From Terebella lapidaria (lineage: Eukaryota > Annelida > Polychaeta > Terebellida > Terebellidae): 64,000 nucleotides of DNA. The position numbers were made by a program, and so were the translations under genes. Shown piece after piece: positions 33,415-46,575 of this stretch; position 1 is the first letter of the stretch; every line of letters begins with the position of its first letter. The notes beneath the pieces are model-generated. The model was not told the DNA's origin. It was given only the letters and a program-made list of their open reading frames with translations, and made no database searches. The DNA lies in contig OX424562.1 in NCBI GenBank assembly GCA_949152475.1, positions 22,382,209-22,446,208 on the forward strand, read 5' to 3'.

Positions 33415-36400
33415 GCGCCAGACGGAGCACTCAATTACAGCCAAGGACAATGAGAGTCATGTTCCTTCCTGTGTTATGTGTAAGCTCATGATGCTCTGAC
33501 CGTGAAATGGACTTGGACACTTGCTCTTTGTTGGTGTATAACTTGTCAGTCTTAATTCTGTTTCAAGTGTTTAGGATATCTTGTTGAAAGACCTTGCAAA
33601 GTCCTTTACAAAGGTCTATTGCTTTGTTTTGGTCACATCATCGTAACAAAATTCTTGTTGAGAATACAGGTTGAAGCACGTAAGCGACCTGCTGTTGACC
33701 AAACGTGTCATACTAATGTGTTGCATCAAATTTCTGATTACCGCAACTATGGGTGCGAACATGAACGATGGTGGAAAGCCACTGGCAACATCATCGGAAA
33801 TATAGCATTTTATGTAAACGTCAAAAAACGTCAATGCAATATCTTCAGTTGAACTTTCACCAAAAGCACTCATTGCAATATAATCAGTAGTGCCACCAAA
33901 GTGTTGAAATATATACTAGCGGTCCTCATTCCACTAATGGTCTCTGTATACAAAAACACCTGCTTCTCGGTGCGCTGATGAACATGAAACTGGTTCAAAT
34001 ACATCTTTTATCCTTGTTCACTAGTGTTATTCAAATATCTAGTAAGGAAGATTGTATCCGTCGCCACGAAGTGGGTCAATGAAGACACACAGTCTCACTT
34101 TATTGTTCGAATGAAATGTTATTTCAATGGATTGTCTGCCTTGGCGAATGCTGAACGTGTGTGATGGCAGATAATGACTTTGGCAATTTGCTAAAGGCAA
34201 TAATTTGATCGTCATATATCTTACGTCTCACATGAATATGATTTTCATATGGATATTTCATCCTTGACATTCGATAAAATAGCCAAATGTTCATAATATA
34301 TAGATAACTCCACCACTTTTGATTTGTGTCCACGTTACAAAAAATGTTGATATGATATACATATCATGAGACTGAAACTGATGTGCATTGTACTGCTTCA
34401 TTTTAATAGTGTTGCATATCATTGACAAAATATCATTGACAAAAATTGTCAACATTTCCCTGCCAATCCACTAGTACTAAAACAAGGCACACACCATCGT
34501 GTTCCGTTATTTGACTGCTTTTCATACAAAAAATACTATGGATAAATATGTGTTACTCTTGTATTAAATACGTTCAAATTAGTGGATGTGAATGCAAAAT
34601 CAGTACCTCCAGAGAAGCATCAGTTTGTTCGAATCAAACCTCAACACAATGGAACATTCTGTTCCATTACCATTCACCCATTCCCGAGAAGATTTAATTC
34701 CGTTTCGTGACCTGAATTAAGGCCCTTTCACCTTGCCTGAAGAGTTACGACTTCCTCTATAATTGGGCTAAAAGGGTCAGTTGACGGACATTAATTCAAC
34801 CAGTGAAGACTCTGTCTTGCGCAACTTTGACGTATGTAAGTGAACTAGCACACGCTGCATAGTGATAATACAATTTGAACTGTTCAAGCAGCAATATGTA
34901 GGAAGCAGAATATTATGCAGTAATGTGCGGGTTATCTGTTCATAGGTTATTGATCAACAACATTTAACCATTGCAACCAATAAAATGTAAATGTAAGTAT
35001 CAATCTATCACCACCATATTCAGTCGCATACAATTGTACATTGCCTATATCATGTGTACGTCGGATATATATAGCTACTGGTTCCATCACATACTTTCAA
35101 ATCGACGAGGACTTGGCCTAAGTTCCATTGGATTAGGTCTCTTATGCCTGGTTGATCTGACTTGAGCCGGATGGCCTGAGACGCAGTCTCCAGAAGGGGG
35201 TATTTAATTGGCTACTTAGCTACAGGTCACGCACATCAGCAATAGGGAATCATGATTTAGTGGTGTCCGGTAGAGCGATGATATAGATTGATTGTGATCT
35301 CATTTCAGTAGTTGAACCGATTTTACTGACAATATATCATAGACATCATATTCTTCCTTTAACAAGTCTCTACGGAAGAGGATTAGGACCAAGCAGCTAA
35401 ATTTTTTTTTGATTTGTCGACTTACGTATCTTGATAAATCGACTTATTTATCTCGATAAATCGAGATATTATATCGATAAATCGACTTATCTCGATAAAT
35501 CGACTTATTTATCTCGATTAATCGAGTTAATTATCTCGATAAATCGACTTGATATCTAGATAAATCAAGATACTATCTCGATAAATCCACTTATGTCTTA
35601 AGCATTTGAAGTTCAAGTAAACTGGAAATATGCTTAGAGTCACATTATTTATATTGAACACTATATTGAGTTGGCTTATATGATCGACCATTATGACGTT
35701 AAATATCGAATAATACAGAAGAAACTACCGAAATAAAAACTATACTGAAGTTATTATATCATATCGCTTCAAACAATGCAACATGTTCATGAATGAAATT
35801 GGTATAATTGATTTAGCTATTAAACATGGAATGATGTATATTCGTAACGTTATCTGGAACGGCTTCTTCAAAAGGATAGTTTGGTATTATTTCAGTGATT
35901 AGTGTAATGACTGTTAATTTCCATGTAATTTTCAATATGAGTAATCAGTATATATTCTTTATCCTATGATTTCCAAGGTAACCAATGAAGTTGTATATGG
36001 CTTGCCTATATTACGGTCGATGTATATTCATTTTTCTTGTACTTTAAATGTCTGAGCCATAAGTCGATTTATCGAGATACGTAAGTCGATTTATCGAGTT
36101 ACGTAAGTCGATATATCGAGTTACGTAAGTTGCGAAATAGAAAAAAAAACTTTGAGTTTGGTGGCCCTAATCCTCTTCCGTAAGTATCAGACTTTGCTTA
36201 AATATTATGTTTTATTTTGCAAATATACATAATGCACATTAAATGTTGGTTAAATATCACAGTACATTAAAAGTCATCGCTATTCCAACATTCTTGATAC
36301 ATCACTTTCATAACAATTTAGTAGTGTTCTCGAATAGATGTGTCCAGTCCAGTCTGCCATCGGCTTCACGAAATTGATAAAATTATTGTTTATTGTTTGT

Positions 36401-37450
36401 GGATATATTATTCAATGTCCATTGTGTCCCATGAAAGATACTAAACAAAGAAGATCTTATTATGTAGTACGCTCAGTTTAATATGAACATGCACATGTAA
36501 ACAACAACGGACCATTTCACAGGGACTCCCGCCAAATATTCCAAAAACGTAAACATTTTTATCAGCCGGAAGAGATGGGCTTCAAATCAGCTGTTGTGTG
36601 CTCAACTTAGTATGATCAATGGAAACCAAATATGTGAAATGTTTTGTGCCTGACTTCGTATGATAAAAGCCCACGTTTATACATAGCATTTGCTTTAAAA
36701 AGATATCAGATAACTCAACTTGCGTGTTCTACTCTCAGTAGCTATTGGTTCGTTTTGAACTACGGAAATTACCGATTGATGGCAGACAATCATGAGATCC
36801 TCGTCGGCTCAATTCATCCAATCCAGTTCAAGCAGCAAACACTCAGATCGTATTGGACAGAAAATATTTTCGGCGGAACTCGTTGTACATTTTTTTTATC
36901 ATATCGTATAACACTCGGTGACAGAGCCTGTATATTTACAACTTATGACTAAATGTCATAACTTTTTACGTCATATAAAGTACAATGTTTTGAATGAAAG
37001 CAAAATGTTTGCTATCGAGATGTGCCACAATTCAAATGAATTGGGTATCATGACTAAATTATATATTCAAACGCAATTCAGCTTGAATACAGTCCAAATA
37101 TTGGGGTATTTAAATGCAATAAGTCATATACTTGCCGATACGAACTGGCGAAAGAAACCACCCAGTAATAATATCATAAATCAGATACAAAATACACTGA
37201 TAACATGAAAGTTTTCCATACAGGGGACCGGTAAAATACAAAGCGGTTTCCATTTGAGATTTCAGGGACAGATTCATGTTTGATTAACTGTAGTGTTGAC
37301 CAGGCGGAGCAGTGTGGTGAGATGTTTTTATCACAAAGTGGTCACATGTCGTTCATCATGACAGTTTATCAGATGAACCAATATTTCCACGGAGTGATTC
37401 GGTGGATGTATTTCATGTATATCTTGACTCGCTATCGTTGAGAAATTGGC
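33415..37450 (-). pseudogene. Array unit 3 (blocks E-K-B-C-F)
   Basis: Minus-strand order: E (37,265-37,400); K (35,070-35,200, LKSDQPGIRDLIQWN then LGQVLVDLKVCDGTSS, open); B (34,600-34,745, FRSRNGIKSSREWV with an internal stop later); C (33,905-34,230, ANCQSHYLPSHTFSI and GQSIEITF-like stretch, stops after GYNLPY); F (33,470-33,610, TLETELRLTSYT after a stop). A TA-flanked MITE at 35,373-36,180 sits where unit 2 has block D and its flank. About 4.62 kb from unit 4 and highly similar to it. The stops make this copy non-functional as a protein. Confidence 0.55.
35373..36180. mobile_element. 808-bp MITE with CGGAAGAGG termini, copy 1
   Basis: The left end CGGAAGAGGATTAGG and the right end CCTAATCCTCTTCCG are perfect inverted termini, with TA on each side (35,371-35,372 and 36,181-36,182). 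Subterminal arrays of GATAAATCGACTTA and inverted TAAGTCGATTTATCGAG run inwards from both ends. No transposase. The TA target suggests Tc1/mariner-type mobilisation. Confidence 0.9.
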
Positions 37451-38625
37451 TTTTACCCCGACTAGTTCTGAAGAAGAAATCCTTTCAACTAGGGTGGGAG
37501 AATGTTGCAAGAATATTGGTATTTTACTTTTTTTTCACTGTATTTCGCTGTGGGAACAAAAATCGTCATGACAAGTCAATAGAACTTGGGAGCCGCTTCA
37601 TTCAGGCACCATCGAAACACATCTCAAATTACGTCAAACATACACATGACGTGCTTACTACTGTGTACCCTAATAGTGAATATGATACTGCAAATTGATA
37701 CTAACAACATAATCAATGCATCTTCAGGGAAGTTTCTGGTGTCTTGATTTATATTTATAATAGAAGTAAGAAACAATTGTACACGAACATTGCACTATCC
37801 CAAGGATAACTACCAGATCCATATCCATTTTGTTTATTTTCTAATCATTTAACCAAGTACTGACGCCGCCCAATAACGACAGTTCATGAACGAGAGTGAA
37901 GGACATGCAATCATCGTTATGTCGAAGGTTCCCGACATCATCTCAGGTTGACAGAGGAGCCACGAGCTACATAGGCTCATATGCTGAGAAACAGTCCCGT
38001 GAAAATAAGATAACAAATCTTTAATGCACATAAATAGCAACAGACGGAGCGCTCAGTTACAACCATGGACATAGAATGTCATGTTTCTTCATGTCTAATG
38101 TGTAAGCCCATGATGCTCTGACCATGAGATGGACTGGGACACTTTGGTGTATAAATTGTCAGTCTTAATTCTGTTTCAAGTGTTTCGGAGAGCTTGCTGA
38201 AAGACCTTGCGAAGTCCTTTACAAAGATTCATTTTTTTTTGTTTTGGTAACATCAGCGTAACAAAATTTATGTTAAGAATAAGATTGAAGCGCGTGAGCG
38301 ACCTGTTGTTGACCAAACGTGTCATACTAATATGTTGCATCCAATTTCTCAATTGTGATTATCGCAACTATGGGTGCGAACATGAACAATGGTGGCAACA
38401 TCCGTGGAAATATAGCATTTTGTGTAAGCATCATACTATAGTAATAAGTGTTTTAAGAGTTATCTCCAGGATGCGAGGGTGAATTCAAATCTGCATTTTT
38501 TCTTTCACTAGAAACACTCAATGCAATATTTTCGGTTGACCTCTCACCAAAAGCACTCTTTGCAATATATTCAATAGTGCCAACAAAGTGTTCAAATATA
38601 TATTAGTGGTGCGGTCCTCATTCCA

Positions 38626-38916
38626 CTAATGATCTCTGTATAAAATAACACCTGCCTCTCGGTGTGGTGAGGAACATGAAACTGGTTCAAATACATCTCG
38701 ACACCTTTCATCCTTGTCCACTAGTGTTTTTTCAAATATATAGTAAGGAAGATTGTATCCGTCGCCACGAAATGGGTCAATGAAGCCACACAGTCTCACT
38801 GTATTGTTCGAATGAAATGTGATTTCAATGGATTGTCTGCCTTGGCGAATGTTGAACGTGTGTGGTGGCAGATGATGATTTTGGCAATTTGCTACAGGCA
38901 ATAATGTGATCGTCAT
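38626..38916 (-). other. Block C, open copy
   Basis: A 96-codon minus-strand frame runs VANCQNHHLPPHTFNI, RQGRQSIEITFHSNN, VRLCGFIDPFRGDGY, then DVFEPVSCSSPHREAGV and ILYRDH before a TAG. The stop position is shared with the copies at 28,700, 33,905 and 49,125. The copy at 49,125-49,440 gives VNCPNHHPPPATFRL and RLCGFIG before stops; the one at 61,980-62,170 gives VNCPNHYLPQ; the one at 43,215-43,510 gives GNCPKHHLSPPG. This suggests a terminal coding exon of a secreted- or domain-type protein, but no known fold is recognised and no signal peptide can be assigned. Confidence 0.4.
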
Positions 38917-40035
38917 ATATCTTGCGTCTCACATGAATATGATTTTCATAAGGATATTTCATCCTTGACATTCGATAAAATAGACACATGTTCATAATAT
39001 ATATATAACTCCACCACTTTTAATTTGTGTCCAAGTTACAAAAAATGTTGATATGATATACGTATCATGAGACTGAAATTGATGTGCACTGCTTCATTTT
39101 AATAGTTGGTTCTGATATCATTGACAAAAATTGTCAACATTTCACTGCCAATCCACTAGTACTAACACAAGGCACACACCATCGTGTTCCGTTATTTGAC
39201 TGCTTTTCATACAAAAAAATACCATGGATAAATATGTGTTCAAATTAGTGGATATGAATGCAAAATCAGTACCTCCAGAGAAGCATCAGTTTGTTCGAAT
39301 CAAACCTCAACACAACGGAACATTATGTTCCATTACCATTCACCCATTCCCGAGAAGATTTAATTCTGTTTCGTGACCTGAATTAAGGCCCTTTCACCTC
39401 GCCTGAAGAGTTACGACTTCCTCTATAATTGGGCTAAAAGGGTCAGTTGACGGACATTAATTCAACCAGTGAAGACTCTGTCTTGCGCAACTTTGACGTA
39501 TGTAAGTGAACTAGCACACGCTGCATAGTGATAATACAATTTGAACTGTTCAAGCAGCAATATGTAGGAAGCAGAATATTATGCAGTAATGTGCGGGTTA
39601 TCTGTTCATAGGTTATTGATCAACAACATTTAACCATTGCAACCAATAAAATGTAAATGTAAGTATCAATCTATTACCACCATATATCAGTCGCATACAA
39701 TTGTACATTGCCTATATCATGTATACGTCGGATATAGCTACTGGTTCCATCACATACTTTCAAATCGACAAGGACTTGGCCTAAGTTCCATTGGATTAGG
39801 TCTCTTATGCCTGGTTGATCCGACTTGAGCCAGATGCCCTGAGACGCAGTCTCCAGAAGGGGGTATTTAATTGGCTACTTAGCTACAGGTCACGCACATC
39901 AGCAAGAGGGAATCATGATATAGTGGTGTCCGGTAGAGCGATGATATAGATTGATTGTGATCTCATTTCAGTAGTTGAACCGATTTTACTGACAACATAT
40001 CACAGACATCATGTTCTCCCCTTAACAAGTCTCTA

Positions 40036-40842
40036 CGGAAAAAGGATTAGAGCCAAGCAACTAATTTTTTTTTTATTTGTCGACTTATGTATCTTGATAA
40101 ATCGACTTACTATCTGGCTCGATAAATCGACTTATTTATCTCGATTAATCGATTTAATTATCTCGATAAATCGAGTTAATTATCTCGATAAATCGAGTTA
40201 ATTATCTCGATAAATCGACTTAATATCTCGATAAATCAAGATACTCTCTCGATAAATCCACTTATGTCTTAAGCATTTAAAGTTCAAGTAAACTGGAAAT
40301 AGGCTTGGAGTCACATTATTTATATTGAACACTATATTGAGTAGGCTTATATGATCGACCATTCTGACGTTAAATATCGAATAATACAGAAGAAACTGTC
40401 GAATTAAAAACTATACTGAAGTTATTATATCATATCGTTTCAAACAATGCAACATGTTAATGGATGAAATTGGTATATTTGTTTTTTTTTATTATTATTT
40501 AGCTATTAAACATGGAATGATGTATATTCGTAACGTTATCTGGAACGGCTTCTTCAATAGGATAGTTTGGTATTATTCAGTGATTAGTGGAATGACTGGT
40601 AAACTCCATATAATTTTCAATATGAGTAATCAGTATATATTCTTTATCCTATCGTTTCCAAGGTAACCAATGAAGTGGTATATGGCTTGCCTATATTACG
40701 GTCGATGTATATTCATTTTACTTGTACTTTAAATGTCTGAGCCATAAGTCGATTTATCGAGTTACGTAAGTCGATATATCGAGTTACGTAAGTTGACAAT
40801 TAGAAAAAAACCTTTTAGTTTGGTGGCCCTAATCCCCTTCCG
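40036..40842. mobile_element. 807-bp MITE with CGGAAGAGG-type termini, copy 2
   Basis: The left end CGGAAAAAGGATTAG and the right end CTAATCCCCTTCCG are slightly decayed relative to copy 1. It has the same interior and the same location within the tandem unit. The shared position indicates insertion before the duplication that produced units 3 and 4. Confidence 0.9.
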
Positions 40843-43800
40843 TATCAGACTTTGCTTAAATATTTTGTTTTATGTTGCAAATATACATAATGCACATTAA
40901 ATTTTGGTTAAGTATCACAGTACATTAAAATTCATCGCTATTCCTGCATTCTTGATACATCACTTTCATAACAATTTAGTAGTGTTCTCGAATAGATGTG
41001 TCCAGTCCAGTCCTCCATGGTCTTCACGAAATTGATAAAAATTATTAACTTTGTGGATATATTATTCAATGTCCATTGTGTCGTTTGAAAGATACTAAAC
41101 AAAGATCTTATGTAGTACGCTCAGTTTAATATGAACATGCACATGTGATCAACAACGGACCATTACACAGGGACTCCCGCCAAATATTCCAAAAACGTAA
41201 ACATTTTTATCAACCGGAAGAGATGGGCTTCAAATCAGCTGTTGTGTGCTTAACTTAGTATGATCAATGGAAACCAATTATGTGATAAAAATGATAAAAA
41301 AAGCCCATGTTTATACATAGCATTTGCTTTAAAAAGATATCAGATAACTCAACTTGCGTGTTCTACTCTCAGTAGCTATTGGTTCGTTTTGAACTACGGA
41401 AATTACCGATTGATAACAGACAATCATGAGATCCTCGTCGGCTCAATTCATCCAATCCAGTTCAAGCAGCAAACACTCAGATAGTAATGGACAGAAGATA
41501 TTTTCTGCAGAACTCGTTGTACATTTTTCATCATATCGAATAACACTCGGTGACGGAGCTTGTATATTTACAACTTATGACTGAATGTCATAACTTATGA
41601 CGTCATATAAAGTACAATGTTTTGAATGAAAGCAAAATGTTTGCTATCGAAATGTGCTACAATTCAAATGAATTGGGTACCATGACTAAATTATATATTC
41701 AAACGCAATTCAGCTTAAATACAGTTCAAATATTGGGGTATTTAAATGCAATAAGTCATATACTTGCCGATACGAACTGGCAAAAGAAACCACCCCACTA
41801 ATAATATCATAAATCAGATACAAGTTAATTGATAACATGAAAGTTTTCCATACAGGGGACCGGTAAATTACAAAGTCGTTTCCATTTGAGATTTCAGGGA
41901 CAGATTCATGTTTGATTAACTGTAGTGTTGACGAGGCGGGTCGGTGTGGTGAGATGTTTTTATCACAAAGCGGCCACATGTCGTTCATCATGACAGTTTA
42001 TCAGATGAACCAATATTTCCACGGAGCGATTCGGTGGATGTATTTCATGTAGATCTTGAGTCGCTATCGTTGAGAGATTGGCTTTCACCCCGACTAGTTC
42101 TGAAGAAGAAATCCTTTCAACTAGGGTGGGAGAATGTTGCAAGAATATCGGTATTATACATCTTTCTCGCTGTATTTCGCTGTGGGAACAAAAATCGTCA
42201 TGACAAGTCAATAGAACTTGGGAGCCGCTTCATTCAGGCGCCATCGAAACACATCTCACATTATGTCAAACATACACATGACGTGCTTACTACTGTGTAC
42301 CCTAATAGTGGATATGATACTGCAAATTGATACTAACAACATAATCAATGAATCTCAGGGAAGTTTCTGGTGTCTTAATTTATATTTATAATAGGAGTAA
42401 AAAAACAATTGTACACAAACATTGCACTATTCCAAGGATAACTACCAGATCCATATCCATTTTGGTTATTTTCTAATCATTTAACCAAGTACTGACGCCG
42501 CCCAATAATGACAGTTCATGAACGAAAGTGAAGAACGCGCTGCAGTCATCATCCTGTTGACGGTTCCCGACATCACCTCAGGTTGACAAAGGAGCCACGA
42601 GCTACATTGACTCATATGCTGAGAAACAATCCCGTGAAAATAAGACAACAAAGCTTAAATGCCCATAAATAGCACCAGATGGAGCGCTCAATTACAGCCA
42701 AGGACAAAGAGAGTCATGTTTCTTCCCGTGTTACGTGTAAGCCCATGATGCTCTGACCGTGAGGCGGACTAGGGCACTTTCTCTTTCTTGGTGCATAACT
42801 TGTCAGTCTTAATTATGTTTCAAGTGTTTTGGGGAGTTTGTTGAAAGACCTCGCAAAGCCCTTTACCAAGGTTTATTGTTCTGTGTTCGTAACGTTAGAG
42901 TAACAAGATTCACGTTAAAAATTAGATTGAAGCACGTAGCCAACGTGCTGTAAACCAAACTCATACTAACGTCATACATCAAGTTACTCAAATGACAGTG
43001 ATTGATGCAGCCACAGGCATGAAGATAAAACAAAGGTGACAACAACTTCGGAAGCATTGCATTACATGTAAACATAATATAAAAGTACAACATACGGGAC
43101 ACTGTCTCACTTATGCAAAGAGTATGTGTCATATCAATTATTCCTGCAATTGAGGTTACCTTCTAACCAATACATACGCATTACAATAGTCTTCTTAACA
43201 TCGAGAAGTGTTCTAATGTTTGTTAATGGAGGTCCTCGGTCCACTAATGATCTCCGTATAAAATGATACCTGCCTCTCCATGTACTGATAAATATAAAAC
43301 TAGGTAAAATACATTTTAACTCTATCGACACCTCCACGGCAACTATTCAAATATCTTAGATGACTGCTTTGGTCAACACAAAATGTGGTCAACTAAGCAG
43401 CACAATCCTATTGCGATGTTCGGCTGAAATCCTGTTTCAATAGTTCCGACCTGGGGGAGACAGATGATGCTTCGGGCAATTGCCAGCTGATATACTGTGA
43501 TCGTCATGCATCTTGATATCAATGAACAATTTCTTCCGTATATTAATGGTGCCTACGTTCAGCTTTCAAGTACCCTTCAGTAATCAGTCCTGTTGGATTG
43601 GGTGTTTTCCAAAAAGGATGTTGATTATTTGTGCATTAATTATATCTGGTTTGAAGTAGAAACATAATTTGCACACTTCTGTCCCTGGTGGCTTTGGTCA
43701 GCCTTTATTTATATTCCAAATTGTTGCATGTCAGAGTTTCTGTTGTCAAAATCGAACTATTGTTGTTCTAGTAGTACTGGGCAGATTTGATCTCTCGTAT

Positions 43801-44392
43801 GACTGGTTTGCACATGAGCCTTTCATCCAGTGTGATATTAAATAAAAAGTGTAACATCTTGCAATATATATTATGACTCATTAACGCGCGAATATTTGCC
43901 TTTTACGTAAAATATTCATATAAAAAATATGGCAAAGCTAGTATCACCCACTTTATGCTGTGCTATCTGCAGTGCTGTTTCCTCCTTCTGGGACGAGTAA
44001 CAAGTAACAATGATGTTAATTTCTGCTGTTACTAAGCAACAGGTACTTATGTTTGAAGGTCATTCACATCACATGTCAGTGACAATTATTGCTGACATTT
44101 CACTGCCAATCCATCAGCACTAACATCCGGCACATACCATTGTGGCTCGAATGTGTCTCAATCACTTCATGTTAATATGGAGGAATAAATACTGCTACAT
44201 AATTGCAAAGCCTATAGCAACGTTTGCACACCAATTAACAGAGATATGCATTATCAAATTTCATGATTTTCAAACGTTCTTGTTGCTGTATTTAGATCAA
44301 AAATTTGTGTTTCACGTTGCATTCCATTGCGCTCCTGTTTTCTACTTCTCCAGTGATGCATGACGTTCCAGTTACCTCACGATGTCGTATTC

Positions 44393-45744
44393 ACACCCTG
44401 CAACATATCTTAAGGCGGTGACTGACCTAGTTCTTTTGTCTAGGGGTCAGGCCATGTTATTGTCACCGACTTGTGCTCAGATTTTTGGGAAGGAAGATCA
44501 ACACACGGTCAGAAAAATGCAATTTCTGCAACATAACGCATATATATTATAACTGAGGGGGATGATACGATGTCCGAGATACTACTACAGATTTATGTAT
44601 TTCACAAATATTTGTAGGGGCTGAAATTCCCCAGAAATAAGGTTTCTTCCATCAATATTTACCCCAATTTTGACACGGTGATTACGTTCATGGTCCTTTT
44701 CAATAAATGCTGCACATTGTACATCGATAATCTGTGCACGGGAGTTAAGATAATCATCTCATCTTTCATATATCCTGCGCATACGCACCAATATGTTGTA
44801 ATTTTTCACTTTTTCCTAAATTACTACACACGCTTGTCGTGTCACCGATTTGAGTCAAGCGTCACCGACATAAGATGTTAGTTGCCCAGAAAAGGACTGG
44901 TATCTCTCCACGGAAAACGCATAAAGTATTAGCCACCGCCGATGTTCAATCAACAGCATGCATTGCAACATCATAATGCAAATGTCTGTATTATTTTCTT
45001 TTCATATTCTTGTCTTCATATTTGGAAAATGAGCAAAATTAACATGTACACTATACACACTCATAATTATCACGTGGACATGTCAATAACGTGGTCTTAC
45101 GAAATGTTGTTCGGATGTATACTGCACAATGTATTGCTGCGTACGGTCCACGATACCACGAATATTATATCGCTATAACCGTACACAAGAACACCTTTCC
45201 TGAGAACTCATTGTACAGTTCAACTCATTCAACCAGTGGGTATGTCATACCCAAAATGTAAACATATGTCGGTGACGCTTGACTCAAATCGGTGACACGA
45301 CAAACATGTGGAATAATTTAGGGATAACTGAAAAATTACAAGATATTAGTGCATATGCGCAGGATGTATGAAACATGAGATGATTATCTTAACTCCCGTG
45401 TATAGATTATCTAAATACAATGTGCAGAATTTATTGAAAATGACCATGAACGTGATCACCGTGTCAAAATTGGGGTAAACATTGATGGAAGAAACCTTAT
45501 TTCTGGGGAATTTCAGCCCCTACAAATATTTGTGAAGTAAATAAATTTGTAGTAGTATCTCGGACATCGTATCATCTACCTCAGTTATTATATATATGCG
45601 TTATGTTGCAGAAATTGCATTTTTCTTACCTTGTGTTTATCTTCCTTCCAAAAATTCTGAGCACAAGTCGGTGACAATAACATGACCTGACCCCTAGACA
45701 AAAGAACTAGGTCAGTCACCGCCTTAAGATATGTTGCAGGGTGT
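44393..45744. mobile_element. 1.35-kb foldback element with 480-bp arms
   Basis: Inverted arms at 44,393-44,873 and 45,264-45,744 enclose a spacer of about 390 bp. The arms begin CACCCTGCAACATATC then TTAAGGCGGTGACTGACC, and end in GAGTCAAGCGTCACCGACAT. Arm similarity is high, with scattered indels. GTCACCGAC or its complement occurs at least three times per arm. No transposase frame. The TTAAGGCGGTGAC segment resembles TTAA-using elements, but the inverted similarity continues outside TTAA, so the target site is unclear. Confidence 0.9.
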
Positions 45745-46379
45745 TCACCATGTTCACCGCTGAAGAAACAAGTGTGACGAGCACCATTTTTTTCACATCA
45801 GACAAGCGAAATGAAATTCACGCAAAGAGCGAATGTCAATGCTACTGCTAACTTGACGAAGTAGAATGCCTTACTTCAACCCGTTAATACTGATCTCTGG
45901 GTCACAATTTCACTCGGTATGATTTCAAAGAATAATTAAATTCCGACGAATGCACGCTGAAGGGCTTCCCTTGGTAAGCTAAATTTAAACTCCCTGCCAC
46001 ATTCAGATTTGGAAGGTTCAATTCATTCATCCGATATGCCAGCTGTGATTACAAATATACAAAAACATCGGTAAATAGGTAGCACGCATACCCACTCGCA
46101 TTTCAAAGCGCATGTGCAGTCAGAGAAAGCCGTATTTTCTGTTTACCGGTACATGACCCATTATGTTTTCACTGCAGTTTTGATGAATCACTGAAAGAAC
46201 ATTGTTATTTTCAAAGAGTATTACATTTCGTCATTATTAATATCGCATCAAAATGGTCTCACAGGAGTATGAGCGGATTTCCAATTAGAATACAACTGAC
46301 GTTATTTCAAATCCAGCTGAAACAGATGTGCCCATCCAGCTTCACCGTCCAAGGAGGGGGGGGGGGATAATGGATTTAC

Positions 46380-46575
46380 AAGGATTAGTATACAATGGAT
46401 TTGGGCAGTTATATACTAGTTCCATCTGGTGTACAGTAGAAACAACTACATTTAACACACTGTGTGCCCCTGATGACGTCAGTGTGTCTTTGGATAAACT
46501 TACGTTTGTAATTGGCATCATCAAAATCTGACTGTATCGTTGGTAATAGATTGATACTTACAAAATCTCATTGTG
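46380..46575 (+). mobile_element. Dispersed element P, partial plus copy
   Basis: Shares GGGCAGTTATATACTAGTTC, TGTACAGTAGAAACAACTAC, GCCCCTGATGACG and GGTAATAGATTGATACTTAC with the copies at 48.5 and 60.5 kb. A G-run of about 12 lies just before it (46,356-46,367). Confidence 0.75.

Larger units (their letters stand above)
38037..42050 (-). pseudogene. Array unit 4 (blocks E-K-B-C-F), best block C
   Basis: Minus-strand order: E (41,905-42,040); K (39,735-39,860, LKSDQPGIRDLIQWN); B (39,285-39,400); C (38,622-38,925, open); F (38,085-38,230, KLSETLETELRLTIYT then HGQSIMGLHI, ending in a stop shared with units 3 and 5). It carries the second copy of the 808-bp MITE at the same position as unit 3. 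Anchor spacing to units 3 and 5 is 4,622 and 4,635 bp. Most differences between units 3 and 4 in block C change amino acids, so selection on protein is not evident now. Confidence 0.55.

Noticed and set aside
37402..42330. Plus-strand frames of 98 codons at 37,402-37,698 and 42,034-42,330
   Set aside because: They are nearly identical because units 3 and 4 are recent duplicates. The related unit 2 sequence does not keep the frame.
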